DNA of 64,000 bases, from NCBI GenBank assembly GCA_028622995.1, contig JAJQJQ010000006.1, forward strand, positions 682,001 to 746,000. The letters run 5' to 3'. Positions 47,100 through 60,803 of the stretch are shown here, piece after piece (position 1 is the first letter of the stretch; each line of letters begins with the position of its first letter). The notes under the pieces are model-generated. The model was not told the origin of the DNA and searched no databases. It was given only the letters and a program-made list of their open reading frames with translations. A program made the position numbers and the translations under genes. The DNA comes from Panagrolaimus kolymaensis. Taxonomy: Eukaryota; Nematoda; Chromadorea; Rhabditida; Panagrolaimidae.

Positions 47100-50000
47100 C
47101 AAGGTTTGATAATTTATCGAGATTTTATTTAAGGTTTTAACTACGAAATTAAGATGAAATTTGAGGGTCGAGTGGGAATTATAAAACTGTTTAAAGCTGT
47201 ATGCTTTTTAAGTAAAAACTGAGTGGTTTAAAAAAAATCATTTTATTTTATCATAGAAAACTGTTCATATTTCAGTTACAATTCTTGCAAAATTTTACTT
47301 TGCATTTGGTATTGTTTAAAAACTGCATTAATTTCAGATCTGTTGTAATTTTGTTTTATTGGTAGAAAAGCCTCACATTTTTGTGAAACATTTTTTTTTG
47401 TAGTTTAGTCTATTTTTTTAAACTGTTAACACTTTTTCCATCATTTTACTCTTTAAAAACTGAACATTACTTTAGCTAATTTGAAGCAAATTTTTGCTAC
47501 TTTTCTTAGAAAAATTTTTTAAACATTTTTTTCATTTTTTTAAATCGTTTTTATCTATCATATTTTTTTCACAGAGGGTGGTCGTCTATCTCTCCAATCT
47601 CTTATATATTTTTTTTTGCCCTCATTTATAATATCATTGTCTTTTTTTTCTTTCTCCTTTATTTGCATGTGTAGCAAACAAACAAAAAAAGGTTTATTTC
47701 ATGCAAATCATAGCGAACTTTATCTCCCACTTTTATTATCGTTCGTCGTTGTCTGGCGACGTGCATGTAAATGTATCTCTTTTTTTATTTATCCATTTAA
47801 AGAAGAATTAAATTATATCCTTAAACGCCGTGGAATTTTTATTGCCTTTAAATTTTTTTTGATTAAAACTGTTCCGAATATTTTTTATTTTTTTTACGAA
47901 GTATACAGCCATTTTTTTTTCTTAACTGTATTCGCTGGCTCAATAAGCATTCTTTTTCATTGGCATGTTTATTTTTTTTCTGAAAACTGAGTAGAGTCTT
48001 TCCACAGAATAAACACTGTTGATACTGTTTGCAGCTTCTTCCATCCTCGTTCGAATATCCGAAACAATAGAATAGGCTTTTTTAACTGATTTAAATCTCT
48101 TTCACTTTTATTATTCGTTCAACATATTTTTATTTTTTGAGGCCATCATTTTAGCCGGAAGCTTTTTTTGTATCTTTTTGTTTCCAAAAAATAGGCTAAT
48201 GGATCGTAAAAAAAAGAACCAATCTAAAAATAATGTGATTTCCCATTTTGATTCTCTGACGCATTGTTTCATTAGCATTAAACCCATGCGTTTAGTAAGC
48301 TGCTAAAAATTTGAATGAACAATGCAATGATTTCAAAAATATATATATAAGGTTGTTTAACTGAGGAGCTGTTTCATTAAGATAGAAATAATTATATTAT
48401 TTTCAAGTTTCATAAAGAAAATAACTGGAAGTTGATAGGATAGATAAGATTAAAGTTTGCTTTTTTTTTGTTGTAAAAACTAACTTAATAAAAAAAAACT
48501 GATTTTAAAATTTTATTTTTTATTCTTTCTGATCGAATTTCTTTTATTTAACTGTGATACGAAAAGAAACACTTGAACGTGCGTTAAAAACTTTGTCGAA
48601 TTGCTTCTTGATATCACTAGGTTTTCAAATATCTTGGCACTTAATTAATAATAGCTTTTTTATTTTTTATTTTTTGCATAAAATTAATTTAAAAAAAACT
48701 AGAGCCCCTTTGGGTTGAACTTGGCAATGTTTAACTGAATATTTAAAAAAATTAAAGGAAGAGAAAAAAACACTGAAATATCATCACTCTTTTTCTTGTC
48801 CTTGATCCTTGGCATCCAATAATCATAACAAAGAAAAATCTTAAAACTGCCAAGCAAAAAAGCATGATCCTTAAAACTTTGAGTTTTTTTGAGCTACTTG
48901 CATTTTTTAAATATAAAAATAAAACTGTGGTCGCTTGCTATGATCCATCCATATCTTCATCAGCTGTCTTTTCTCTTTTTTTTCAAGCATGCAAAGAAGA
49001 AAAAGAGACTTGCTCTTTGGAAAAAAGCAGCAAAGAGAAAACACACTCTTTTCTAATCTTCAATTTTTTGTGATCACGGCGCCTTTTTCTTGTTCGCGTT
49101 GTCTCTCTTTATATTTTTTAAATGCTCCTCCTACTTTTTTTTTCTTGTTCAAAATTTTTTTGCCACACTTTTTTTTCTCTCTGTCTCCCTTTGAAATTTT
49201 TTTTTTCGTGTACCCACAAGTTTTTTTTTCAAAATGAAAGATAAAAAAAACTTTGCTTATTTCTTGAAATTTTTTTCTTTCGATTGTTTGGTTTATGCAA
49301 CAAAACTGAGTGGATTTATGAGAAACTGAAATATTTTAATTTAAAAATAAAATTAACTAAATTTCGAAAAGTAACCTTTTAAATTTATTCACTGTTTTTG
49401 AACCATCCAAAATAGATTTATATTTTTATAATATTGTCTTACCTTCGCTCTTTCTTTTTTTTTATGGCTGTTTTAAACTGTTTACAAAATTGAAGATAAG
49501 AAAAAGATATGTAGTAACATTGTTTCTTTTTAAACCAGCTGTCTCGAATCGAACTTTAAAAATTTAAAACTGAGAATTGAAAATTCGGATGGGGTGAAAT
49601 CAAAAAAAGGAAAAATTGTTTTATTGGCTTTTAAACTGCATAAAAAGGCTCTATTTTTTTTATTATTTCGTCGCGTTGAATATATCTGACAGGCTTTTTT
49701 TCATAACTTATTAACTGCATCTTCATACTCCGGGAGATTATTAAATATTTTTTTGAGATATTATTTATTTATGCGTGTTTTAACAAAAAACTTTTTTCTT
49801 ATTATTTTTAAACTGTAATCCTTGGTGTCGAGTGGTTAAATTTACGTGCTTTTTATTATTTTAAACTGTTCAGCAAATTTTCTTTAATTAATTTTCCATT
49901 CAATATTTTCAGCTTCCTATTTTTTCGAACAACAACTTTGTTTGTGTTATAGCTCAAACACAAACTTTTTATTATATTTTTATTTAACTAATTTTATTAT

Positions 50001-50665
50001 TATTAATATTTTTTATTAATTTCTTTTATCCCATCTTCTACATATTTTTTATTTTATAATTATTATTATATTTCCACCACGAAACTGAATTCATCTCAAA
50101 AAAAGAATTTACAAAACAAAGAAAGAAACTTAAACTTACTTACTTTCTTTTTTTTTCTCATCCTTTTCAACAACAAACAAAAAAAAATTGTAAGCTTTTT
50201 TGCTTCTCTTTTTTTCCATCCATCTTTCGACACAGAGCAGCAACAAATAAAAAAACTCAAAAAAAAAGCTCGTCAAAAAAGAAAAAGAACGGACGAAGAC
50301 GACGATTTTTTTTATTTTTGTGAATATTTTTTTTTCTTCTTCACCTTTATTCATTCAACCTAAGAAGAATAGAAGTTAAGAAAAATACATACATATTTCG
50401 ATTTATTTAATATATTTATTCCTCCACCGCTGTACGCTTTAATAATATTTTATTTATATTTTATTCTACGATCGATTAATTTTTATATGAAACTTTAAAA
50501 AGTTTATTATTTTTTTATGTTATTTTATTAAAAAAAATTTTCTAAATCAACTGCGACTTATTTCAAATTAAATATTTTTTTATTAATTTTCGTTACGAGA
50601 CTCAAAAAATTAATTTTCCAATAATCAAAATCATTATTTTTTGAAAGCGACGACAATAATCAAAC

Positions 50666-53600
50666 ATGTTTTTATCATCCCAAAATTTACTATCATTAAA
50701 TAATAATAAAATTTTAAAAAATTCATATTCCAAAAATTTATTATTAATTTTAATATTTAATAATTTTTTATTATTTTCCACATCTTTTGGAACTATTATA
50801 TCTTCAACCACCACAATAAAATGCCCAGAAAAATGTTTTATTGATGAATGTCCTATAATATCATCGGAATTATGTTTGATAACAAAATTAGATGATTGTG
50901 GATGTTGTAAAATATGTTTAAAACAATTAAATGAAACATGTGGCTTAAATATTGGTGAATGCATTGAACCATTATATTGTAAAATTTCTAATATTAATCA
51001 AATTGGTAAATGCTCGGGTAAGTTCTTGTGATTTTTAAAAATTCATTTTTATAAAAACTGGTGAAAAAAAGTCAGTAAAATTATATTATTTGGGAAATAT
51101 ATATTTTTTTTATTAACTGGAAAGTTGAAAAAAGATCCGGCGTTTACACTCGCTCCTCTATTTTTTTAAAGAATTATTAGTAACTTTATAATTTAATCAA
51201 ATAAAAACTGTTCTCACCAAAGTTAAATGTAAATTATTTTAACTGTCATTGTTGGTAATTTTGGTGCTTAAGCACTTGTATATTTTTTAAATTAGGTTTT
51301 AAAACTGCTTTTCTGTATGCTTTTTGCATAATTTTTCGTTGAAATTTTCACGCTTTATTTTTAATCACTCATAAAACTGCCACCACAGGTATTTTTTTTT
51401 TAAATGGGTAAAAGATTTAACTATTTCTATGGGTTTTGATTGTATTTTTTATATACATATTAAATAACTGATAAAAACTGAATAATCTCGGTGCGAAAAA
51501 ACACTTATATAATTAGACTATTCGATCACGAAAAAATTTTTTACTTATTAAACTGTCGCTGAAATTGGTGTAATTATATTAATTTTTTGGCTGCATATTA
51601 TTTCAGTATTAAAAAAATAACTTATTAGATATTAAATAATTTGAATTAAAAAACTGGATTTTCTAATATAGTTTTTTGATGCTTACTTTTAGCATTTTTT
51701 TTACCGGCAAAAATAACTGCCTTTCCAATCAATCGATCAGCATTTTTCTTTTTTTCTCTTTTTTTTTTATCTCGTTTACTTCCGTTAATATCTCATATCA
51801 TTCTCTAGCCACCAAATCAAAGCCAAAGCCAAAAAGAAAAAAAATTTCAAATCAATATAATAAAATGCTATTTTTATTTTGTTCAAAGACAAGACATAAA
51901 AAAGAATTTCAGTCAGTCAATATGCTCTTCAATTTTTTTTATTTTTTGCTTTTTGATTCGAAACAAGAAAGATAAATCTTTGTTTTTCTTTCTTTCTTTT
52001 TTATTTCTTCTTCATGTTTCTTTTTTTTTTGTTTTACATAAGAAAGATCAATAGTCAATTTAGCGACGACGATCGCTGCTTTTGCTCCTCCAAGCAACAA
52101 GCAAAAAAAAAGCTTTCTAGTAAAAAAATTCCAATCAAATCAACCAACCAAAAGTGAAGGAAAGAAAGAAAAAGCTCAATGAAAAAAATTTATCAAAAAA
52201 CTGAGATATAAATTAGCAAAAGCATATGCCTTCACCAAGAAAGTGATCTTCTTAAAATGAATGGCAGCTGACGACTGACCATCGGTCTCATAAATTTTTT
52301 TTTGTTAAATATAAAACTGGAAACAACGCTTTTTGTGTGTTTCTTAACTTTGAAAATAAATCCAAGGAATTTTTTTGTGACGCAATATTTTATTTTTAAA
52401 TTTTTTTTGTTGCTCTTTTTTTCTTATTCTTCAAGTATGTCGTCATCGTCTGTCTGACTAACAACTAGTGATTGAGGTGATTCAAAAATTTAAAAAAAAA
52501 CTGCAAAAAGGAATAAGCAATTAGCCATTCATTCATTTTTTAATTATTAAATAACTTTTAAAAAATTTCAAGTAAATGGAAAATATTTTTATTTTAAACT
52601 GACTAGATCATAATAACTTCGACATACAAAATGCAATAATTAAATTTTAAGAATGCTCACGCAAATAGTTTTTTTGTTATAATAAACTGTGACAACACGC
52701 TCTTGAAGGAATCAACAAATGTTTTAATTTAAAAAAAACAGTAAATAATTTGAATTAAATTAAATTTTAAAGTTAAAATTGCGCAGATTTCATACTTGTG
52801 GAAACCAGAAGTAAGAATTTTTATTTAAACCTAAAAACTGGATTTATTAAATAATGGTGAGGAAAACAAGGAAATTATAACATTGAAAATTCAAACTGTC
52901 TTTTTTTATTGAGCATTCAAAAAATTGAATATTATTTTAACTATGAGATACGCTTAACTGTCCGCGTTTAGATTGCTCGTATCAAAACTAAATGTTTTAA
53001 TAAAAATGCTAAGTTTTTGCATTTATAGCTGCATTTTTACTTTTCTTTAGTTTTTTTGATTAACTGTGTTTAAACTTGGAAAATTTTTACGTGTCTTTTT
53101 TTACATTCCATCCTCTTCTTCTTTTCTTACAACATATTAAAAAAAATCTATTTTTAAACCAAACATACATAACTTTTTGCATTTTAACATTCTTTCATTA
53201 AACTTTATCCTCTTAACCTCCTCTGTTTTTTTTTTTCAAACAAAAACAAGAAAAAAATATATCTTTCATTCTTCTTCTTCATATTTTGACATAAATTTTT
53301 GTTATTACACGGAGAAAAATCGAAAAATGTCACACTTTTGGTGTGACAAGCAAAATAAATATACGGTGGTTGGCTCGATAAAATTTTTTCTTCTAAAAAA
53401 TTGCTCCTCATAATTATCTACGATCTCTACTCAACAGATTTCAAAAAAAATGTTTTTCAAAAAAGTTATGAATTTTTTAAGCAAAAAAAAGTGTTGTACA
53501 ACACGTCACACATGTGTGACAAAATTTTGACAACTTTTTTTTTTCCAATCACAAATTAATAAAACTGTTGAGAACGCATTGTAGAGAAACTAAAATCAGG

Positions 53601-56600
53601 AAAATTAAACCTTACAAAATTTATTGGGCCAATCACCATATATTTATTTTCCTTGTCACACCAAAAGTGTGACAAGCAAAATTTTTCTCAGTGTATTCTT
53701 TTTTTCCTCAAAAAAGAAAAAAACGTTTGATGACAAAAACAAAAAAATAAATGAAATAAAGCAAAATTCTTACTTTTTTTCTTTTTACACACACAGTTGT
53801 CGTCGTCGTTAATTTTTTTGGTTGTCGTTGTTGTGTTTGTTTTTTCAAAGTTAAAAAATTTTTTTGCAAATCAAAATCAAAATTGAACTGAACCCATCGG
53901 CAAAGGTTTTTTTAGCGCTTTTTCTTTTTTGTTTCAAAAAAAAGAAGAAGAAAGAATGCGGATATATCTCGAAAATTTTGAGACTAACAAGCCAACAAAC
54001 ATTTTTTTTATTGCTGCCAGAAACAAATGTGTCAGGGGCGCCTATTTTTTTTTCTAAACTATTTTGAGACACATTTTCATTTTTTTTAATGAACGAACGG
54101 AAAAAAAAAGCAAAAACAAAGCATTAAAAAATTTGATGATTTGAGAAGGAAAAAAAACAAGCGTGTGTGTGCCGATGTTGAAAGGCAACAGCGGCGGTGG
54201 CAAAGCAGCATCAAAAAGGGAACCAATATAAATATAAACTTGATAATTGGTATAATAAAAATTAAAGTTTATGAAGTTTTATCTTTTCTTTATTTTTTAA
54301 TTGGGTTAAAAAAACAGAGAACGAACGATAAAAAAAGGAACATGAATATCTAACAATTTTCTTAGAGGAATGAGGGACATAAATGTGAGAAGCAAATAAA
54401 CTAAATTTGAATTATTAAACTGGCAAGTTTTTTATATTTTTGATTAAAAAAATAAACTGACTTGAGATGGAAATTGGATGAGAGAAAAAAATTTAAAACT
54501 GTTGATCAAAATTCAATGCAATTCCACTGTTAAAAAGTTTTTATTTTATGTCAAAAAAAAAAGCTGTGACAAATTAAATTATATCAGAGAGGAAAAAAAC
54601 TGTATATTAAATAAATTAACGTTGGCTATTATAATCTTTTTGTGCTTCAAAAATTAAATCTTTAATTTATATAAGCTTTAAAACTGCATAGTCATTTAAA
54701 AATTTCTTTGAAACAAAAAAAAACTGCAACATTCTAATACTCGTTATTTGTCTTCAAATTTTAATTATTTTTTTCTCGTTATTTACTTTTAATTAACTGT
54801 ATATTTTTTTTAAATAATTAAATCTTTAATCTTTTTTTGAAAGTTTGCAAACTGAATCTAATAATTTTTTATTTTGTTGTTGTCGTCACAAATTTCTGCA
54901 AATTGAAACTTTAATTTTAATCAAATCTTTTTTTTCGTGAGTTAAGCAACCTTGCAACCACAAAATTTAAATTCTATGTTTACAAAAATAACTACTTTTC
55001 TTTTTGCGTTTTATTACGTAAGTAAAAAGAAAGATCAATTTACAATTAAACAATATTTCCTGATGAAAAAACGAAGATGTATGTATGTAATTTTTTTTTC
55101 TTTCTATCTTTGCTACTGTTGCATCTGAGAGAGAAAAAATGAAAGGAAAAATTTTTTATGCAAACATTTTATTTTTTTAACTCTCTCTCTTTTTTTGCTA
55201 CGCGCGCATGAAAATAAAGTGGGAATCCTTGAGTAAATATTTTTTCTTTCTTTGTTCACCAAAAAAATAAAAAACTCTTTATTTATTTATTTTCTATTAT
55301 TTCTTCGAAATCTGATCCTTTTAACTGAAAACAAAAAAAAAACTTATGAAGCCAGCGAGCAAGCCAGCAAGAGAATGAAAAAAAATAAATAAATGGTTTA
55401 TAGCTTTACCTATACCTTACTATGTACTCCTTGCCTTTGGTCTTCGTCTTTTTTTTCTTCTTCCATCATCGTCTGCTTTTTTTGCTTGAAAATATTTTTG
55501 AGGGACAAAGAAGAAAATTTTTTTGTGAGTAAAAGAGTTTTTTCGTGTTCTTGATTGTTGAAGAGGTTAATGAAGAATAAAAAAAAACTGTTGTTGGAAA
55601 AAAGACAAGAGAGGATAGAAAAGTACAAAGGAACTCCACAAAGTTAAGTTTTTTTGTTTGGGGAAAAATTTAAAAGAAAATATATATTGGCGCCAGATTG
55701 TCGCCGTCAACAAAATCACACAAAAAAAAAGTTTCTTTTTTATTGACGTTGTCATCTTCGTCGTCGGCGGAGTCGTTGTCGTCGTCGATGAAATGGATTT
55801 TCGGGTTTTCTTTAATTTTTTCTTCTTCAAGAGAATTTTTTGATTCTAATTTTAATTTATTGTGCAAAAAAAAAAATAAATGAAAAAATCTTGCAAGAAG
55901 CAAAGTGGATGAATCATTAAAAAAAGAAAAAAAAATGGAGCAAAAAAGTTATTTGTAAAAAAAATTTGAGGGACAAAACTTAAAAAAAATTTAAAAAATC
56001 AAAGAAAAATAAATTTAAATACATATAATTATTATTATTACTTTTTTGCTTTTACAGTTAAATGGCCTGAACCATGTTTAAAAGCTAAATGTGAAGTGGT
56101 ATTTCAACCCAAATGTCCACCAGATTCTAAATTAGAAATTCCCACTAAATCTGATGATGAATGTTGCCCGATGAAAGGCGCATGCATATGTGATCCAAAT
56201 AAATGCTTTAATTCTCAAGGAAAATGTTTAATTGGGTTTGAACGAGTTTTAATTAAAGATGGTAATGGCAATCCCGGGCAATGTTGTGATGAATATGAAT
56301 GCCGTCCACCAGGTAAAAAATATTTCAAAATAATTTTTTTTAAAGCTTTGGGATTCCAAAAATCAAAGAAAACAAGCAATATTCTAAATTTTTTGGAGCC
56401 AAAAAAATAACAAAATATTTTAAAATTTGAATTAAATATTTTCGGAAAAACTCCGCTCCATAATTTTTGTTTTTGGTTTTAATCAAAAAAAATGAAAGGC
56501 AAAATGAGGAGTGCCTTTAAAAAGGCAAGGCAACGAAACAAATTTATTCAAAATTCAAAAACAAAGACAAAAAAATAACAAAAATTTTAAAAAGGTTTTA

Positions 56601-59600
56601 TTCCATTTTTGAACAACCAAAATTTTATTGATCCCTTTATTTTTGTTAAACGAAAATTTATTAAATTTTTTATAGCTTTCCTTTTTTTAGCAAAAGATTG
56701 TGCATCAATAATTTGTGAAGATTTTAATGAATTTTTAAATAATGATGAATGCCCAGAAGATAGCTTTCGACCATTAAGTTATGTTCCCGATGGTTCTTGT
56801 TGCCCCATTCAACCCGATTGCCGATGCAAACCCGGTTTATGTACGCCCGTTCAATGCCCTTCGAATACTCATCATCCAATTATAACTAAAAAAGGCGATG
56901 GAATTCCAGGAAATTGTTGTGATATATTTAAATGTGTATCTAAAACAGAAAATACTATCGAAGGTGCCATTGCAAGAAGAACATTAAAATGTTTTGATCC
57001 ACAATCGAATAAAACTTACACGGAAGGAGATAAATTTTTACGTTCTCCATGTGAAACTTGCGAATGTCATAATGGCGTAATTAAATGTAAACAAATGCAG
57101 TGTCCTAATATTGCTAAAGGTTAGTAGCTCGCGTATTTTAAATAAAATTGCTATCAAAAAATAATCAGTAAAAATTTCTAATAGAAATTTTCTATATACC
57201 TTTGAAAACTTACCACACTAAATTTGTTTTTTTTAAATGAAATAAAAAGCTTATTTCGGTAGCCGTTTTAAAAGCTTTTTAGTCTCCCAAAAAATTAATT
57301 GATCTTAAAAAAAAGTTTGTAATTTCTAAAAAAACCGGGGCCACCACTTCCCTTGAATAGCATTCGAGATCCAAGGCATATTCCCTTCTTTTCTTTCATG
57401 AAACACATTGTAAACATAGGGACCCGAAAAAAAAATCTCATTAATTCCTAAATGAAAACCCAAAAAAATTAGAACGACGTTGTTGTTATTTTTTCGAGAA
57501 GGATTAGACTTTGAAATGTTTAAAAAAAAGTTAGAAAAAAACAAATAACGGAAGGAACTTTTATTAATTTCTAAATTATTAGCGAAGTCGCAGAAAAGTT
57601 TTTTATTTTTTAATATGGCCTAAATTTTAAAGCAGTTTTATCCTTTTTTAAATTTCCAAGATTAATTTCTTAGATTTGATAATTATCTAAGAAATTTATC
57701 AGCCATTTTTTTCAATCCCAAATATTTTTTAAATTTTTATTTCCCAAATTCCAGGAAAATGCTTTATTGGACATAAATCTGATGAATGTTGTCCTGTATG
57801 CGTGGGATGTATGGATGATTCAAATGGTAAACGAGAATTAAATGAAAATTGGCAAAAAGATGAATGTACCAATTGTACATGTAATTTAAATTTCACGACA
57901 ACATGCATAACGCCCATATGTAAAACAGATTGTATAAATCCTCGAAAAGTTGAAGGTGAATGTTGTCCCGTTTGTGATGCTCCAACTATCATTGAATCAC
58001 CTATTAGTTGTCCATCATTAGAACATTGTCCATTGAGATGTGAAAATGGTTTACAAAAAACTCCTTTTGGGTGTTTTCAATGTAAATGTGCTGAAAGCTT
58101 TGAACCCACTATTCTTTCTTCAGATGATGATAATCAACAATGTGAAGAATTAAATGAAAATAATTGTGATAAGTAAGCTTTCTTTTTCTCTTCAAGGGCC
58201 TTAAACCATTTATTTCAAATTTTTACAAAAAATCTTTGATGAAGAGCCTTAATTCTAATTTTTAACAAAATTAATTTTTTCAGACACTGCGCTCATGGGT
58301 ATCGCAGAGATCAACGTGGATGTGCGGTATGTAAATGCGCAAAATGTCCTCCCATTGATACTTGTTTTAAACATTGCTTATATGGATTTGAAACCAATTC
58401 ACTTGGATGCCCAGTTTGTAAATGTCGAGGTAAGGAGACTTTTCATTCAAACCAAAAAAATGGTGCCTGTCTTAAAAAATGGCTGCATTTTGCAGTTTTT
58501 AAAGCATTTTTTTGTCTTAAAAAAACAAATAAAGCATACAAATATCAATAAAAAAATTCCTCGAAATCTCCCTCTAATATTTACTAAATTTCCTGTATTT
58601 ATAACTTTAGCCCGAAGCAAGATAGACGCTCGATTACAAATCCCAGAAAAAGAAATCCAACAACGTGCTGATTCATGCATATCCGTGATTGATGGAGATA
58701 AACTGGTTGAACGTGATAGTGGTGAATGGTGGACGGATGGAAATTGTCGACAATGCTTTTGTCAACATTCAACTGAATTTTGTTCACTTATTTCATGCCC
58801 AACTCGACTCAAAGATTGTCCATATAATCAATGGAAAATAATTAAAGGTGAATGTTGTCCTTCGTGTATTTCTTCTTTGTCTTCAGCAACAAATTCAAAT
58901 ACTTCGAGTTCATCTCTTTCAAAACATGGTCAAACTGTATGTCATTCACCTGGGGATGGAAGATTATATGTTGATGGAGAAACATGGAATTTAGCGGATT
59001 GTGTTAGTTGCACATGTCGAGTTGGACATGTTTTATGTACTGCAACTCAATGCCCTCCTACACCATGTTCTAATCCAATTAAAGATGAAGAAAATCAATG
59101 TTGTTCAAAATGCTCACTCCCAGAAATTATTGATAATAATAATAATTCCACAATGATTATTAGTAGTAATAGTCAAAAAATGAGTAGTATTAACCATTTT
59201 TGCACCGATGAACATGGTATAACTCATCAAAATGGAGATGAATGGAGAGTGGATGAATGCACTTCATGTCGATGCTCATCTGAAAATGGTAATAATGGTG
59301 AACCTTTGTGCTTTATTGAACAATGTGCAACAGATGAAAATGATTGCCAAGGCCGGCCTTTAATGATTAAAGGTCGATGTTGTCCTGTTTGTTCAGGTTA
59401 GTATTACATAAAAATGATTTGCCAAAATACTCTTGAATCCAATTCAAAAACAACGTTTACTATGCCCAAAAAAAATTACAGTAACTAACAACAAATTCAG
59501 TGATTTCACAACAATAGTTTTATAAAGCTTCAGCTATTTCCTGACCTTAAAAAATTAAAGCTTAAAAAACCTTTCAAGTTTGCTTCTTTCCTCATTCACT

Positions 59601-60803
59601 AATAATAATGAAACCCAAAATTAATAAATTTAAAAAAATTCTTCAAAAATAAAACCCAAAAAAATCCTCCCATCTTCTTCTTCAAACTATTTCCATATTT
59701 TTCTTATTAACTTCCAGATTCACTTCAAGCTGAAGCCCTTTGCACATATAATAATCACACATATACGGTAAATGAAGAATTTCGAGCATCTGATTGTCGA
59801 AATTGTACTTGCCGTAATGGAGGCCTATTAGAATGCATCACCCTTCAATGTCCTCAATGTGAAATAATTTTTGAGCATATTGAAGGACAATGTTGTCCCA
59901 TTTGTAAAGGTTTGTTGTTGTTGTTTATTTGAATTAACACATACACATATTTACATTTTTTCACTGATTCATAATACAATTTCAATGGATTGACGACTAA
60001 CATTGAAAAGTTAAAGAAAAAGTTAGAGAAATTTTCAACAAAGCAGCTGCAAAACTTCGCCGATGTCAAAAACCAACAACTAAAATTGATGCCACTAATC
60101 TTTTTTTTCTTTCAAAAACATTGTTAATTAATTTTAAAAACTTTGCTACTCTCAAATTTGCATAATTTTAATCCTTCATAAAGCTTCATTAAAAAAAATC
60201 CATAAATCAATATTAATGATCATCTAATTTTCAGATCATAGCACTCCATTAAATGAATATCGAGAAGGTGATGAACATTATACAAAACCAGATGGAAGTT
60301 ACAATAATATCATACTTTTCTTATTCTTACTTATTGCTGTAATTGGTTTACTTACAGCCATATTTGGAATTATTTTTACAACCGTTCGACGTCGAAGAAA
60401 TGTAAAAAAATCATTTTTCATCTTTGCTTCTTTTTTTTTCAAAATTAATTAATCCCATAAAATTTTCTCTTTAGCGCCTTGCTGCAAAAGGTGGCCATCC
60501 TTCTTCATCCCTTCCTCATCCATCTTCATCCAAAACCAATATATCCAAACATCGTAATGCATCGGAATCAGGAAGTGCAAATATGTCATTGCTTAGTAAT
60601 CAGTAAGTTGATGTTGCTAAAAACATAAATAATATTTGATTGGACATATTTTTTTTAGTTCTGAATCCAGTACCGCTGCATCAACAAATTGTTGTTCATC
60701 AGAACATAGTGGTCATTCAGAAACGATGCCTTTAACATCATCACAACAACTGCAACCTCGAATTACAACAACAAATAATAATGGTGATGGTGACATTGTT
60801 TAA
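50666..60803 (+). CDS. CRIM1: CRIM1 ortholog, transmembrane BMP-regulator with vWC repeats
   Basis: Ten exons (50666-51017, 56058-56312, 56691-57119, 57755-58172, 58284-58429, 58611-59396, 59718-59909, 60235-60401, 60475-60602, 60659-60803) with consistent phases give 1005 aa, close to the 1036 of human CRIM1. Order: hydrophobic signal segment (about 25-43); IGFBP-like cysteine block (54-118); the CRIM-specific region with EVVFQPKCPPDS and PGQCCDEYEC; von Willebrand C repeats, each ending in GECCPVC or similar, before and after antistasin-like repeats (about 434-533), six in all by my count; one transmembrane helix (885-907) followed by RRRR; and a Ser-rich cytosolic tail. The family tethers BMP-type ligands at the cell surface; C. 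elegans crm-1 acts in BMP-like signalling and body size. Intron 1 is 5040 bp and full of ACTG motifs. The remaining introns are at most about 640 bp. Confidence 0.93.
51018..56057 (+). other. intron 1 of CRIM1
   Basis: 5040 bp between donor TCGG|GTAAGT and acceptor TTTTACAG|TTAAATGG. It continues the ACTG motif array (about 30 plus-strand copies) and hosts a 390-bp MITE. No internal gene recognised. Confidence 0.8.
53306..53695. mobile_element. 390-bp foldback MITE with TACAC(G/T)GAGAAAAA ends
   Basis: TACACGGAGAAAAA at the left and TTTTTCTCAGTGTA at the right are inverted repeats. Inner arms repeat the palindromes GTCACACTTTTGGTGTGAC and CACACCAAAAGTGTG in inverse order, together with CGGTGGTTGGC versus its diverged complement near 53630. 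A further palindrome, GTCACACATGTGTGAC, lies at its centre. TA at both tips may be a mariner-type TA duplication. No coding capacity. Confidence 0.75.

Larger units (their letters stand above)
32086..50665. other. 18.6-kb gene desert
   Basis: Between ARP2 copy B and CRIM1 I see no frame resembling a protein. All longer frames are runs of F, K, L, S and N from A/T tracts. Contents I can support are the plus-strand ACTG motif array from 32.9 kb, a foldback MITE (36581-36779), a solo LTR (46906-47099), and unmarked low-complexity DNA. The right end is the promoter and leader of CRIM1. Confidence 0.7.
32925..55585 (+). repeat. directional array of about 165 A/T-rich+ACTG motifs
   Basis: AAACTG, TAACTG or AAAACTG recurs at irregular spacing of roughly 40-200 bp, with some longer gaps, almost always on the plus strand. 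I count about 165 copies of AACTG and fewer than ten CAGTT. Each motif usually sits at the end of an A-rich tract (for example TTTAATAAAACTG). It is typically followed by 20-28 nt of copy-specific, less A/T-rich sequence, often starting CG, TC, TG or GA, and then by a run of T or AAAATTTT. The flanks are not otherwise similar, so this is not a satellite. It covers the gene desert and CRIM1 intron 1. A promoter element for many tiny transcripts is the leading interpretation, inferred only. Confidence 0.8.

Noticed and set aside
32925..55585. Reading the ACTG motif as intron branch points or as a satellite
   Set aside because: Spacing is irregular and flanks are unrelated, so it is not a satellite. 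There are no matching donor/acceptor pairs, and most copies lie outside any intron.
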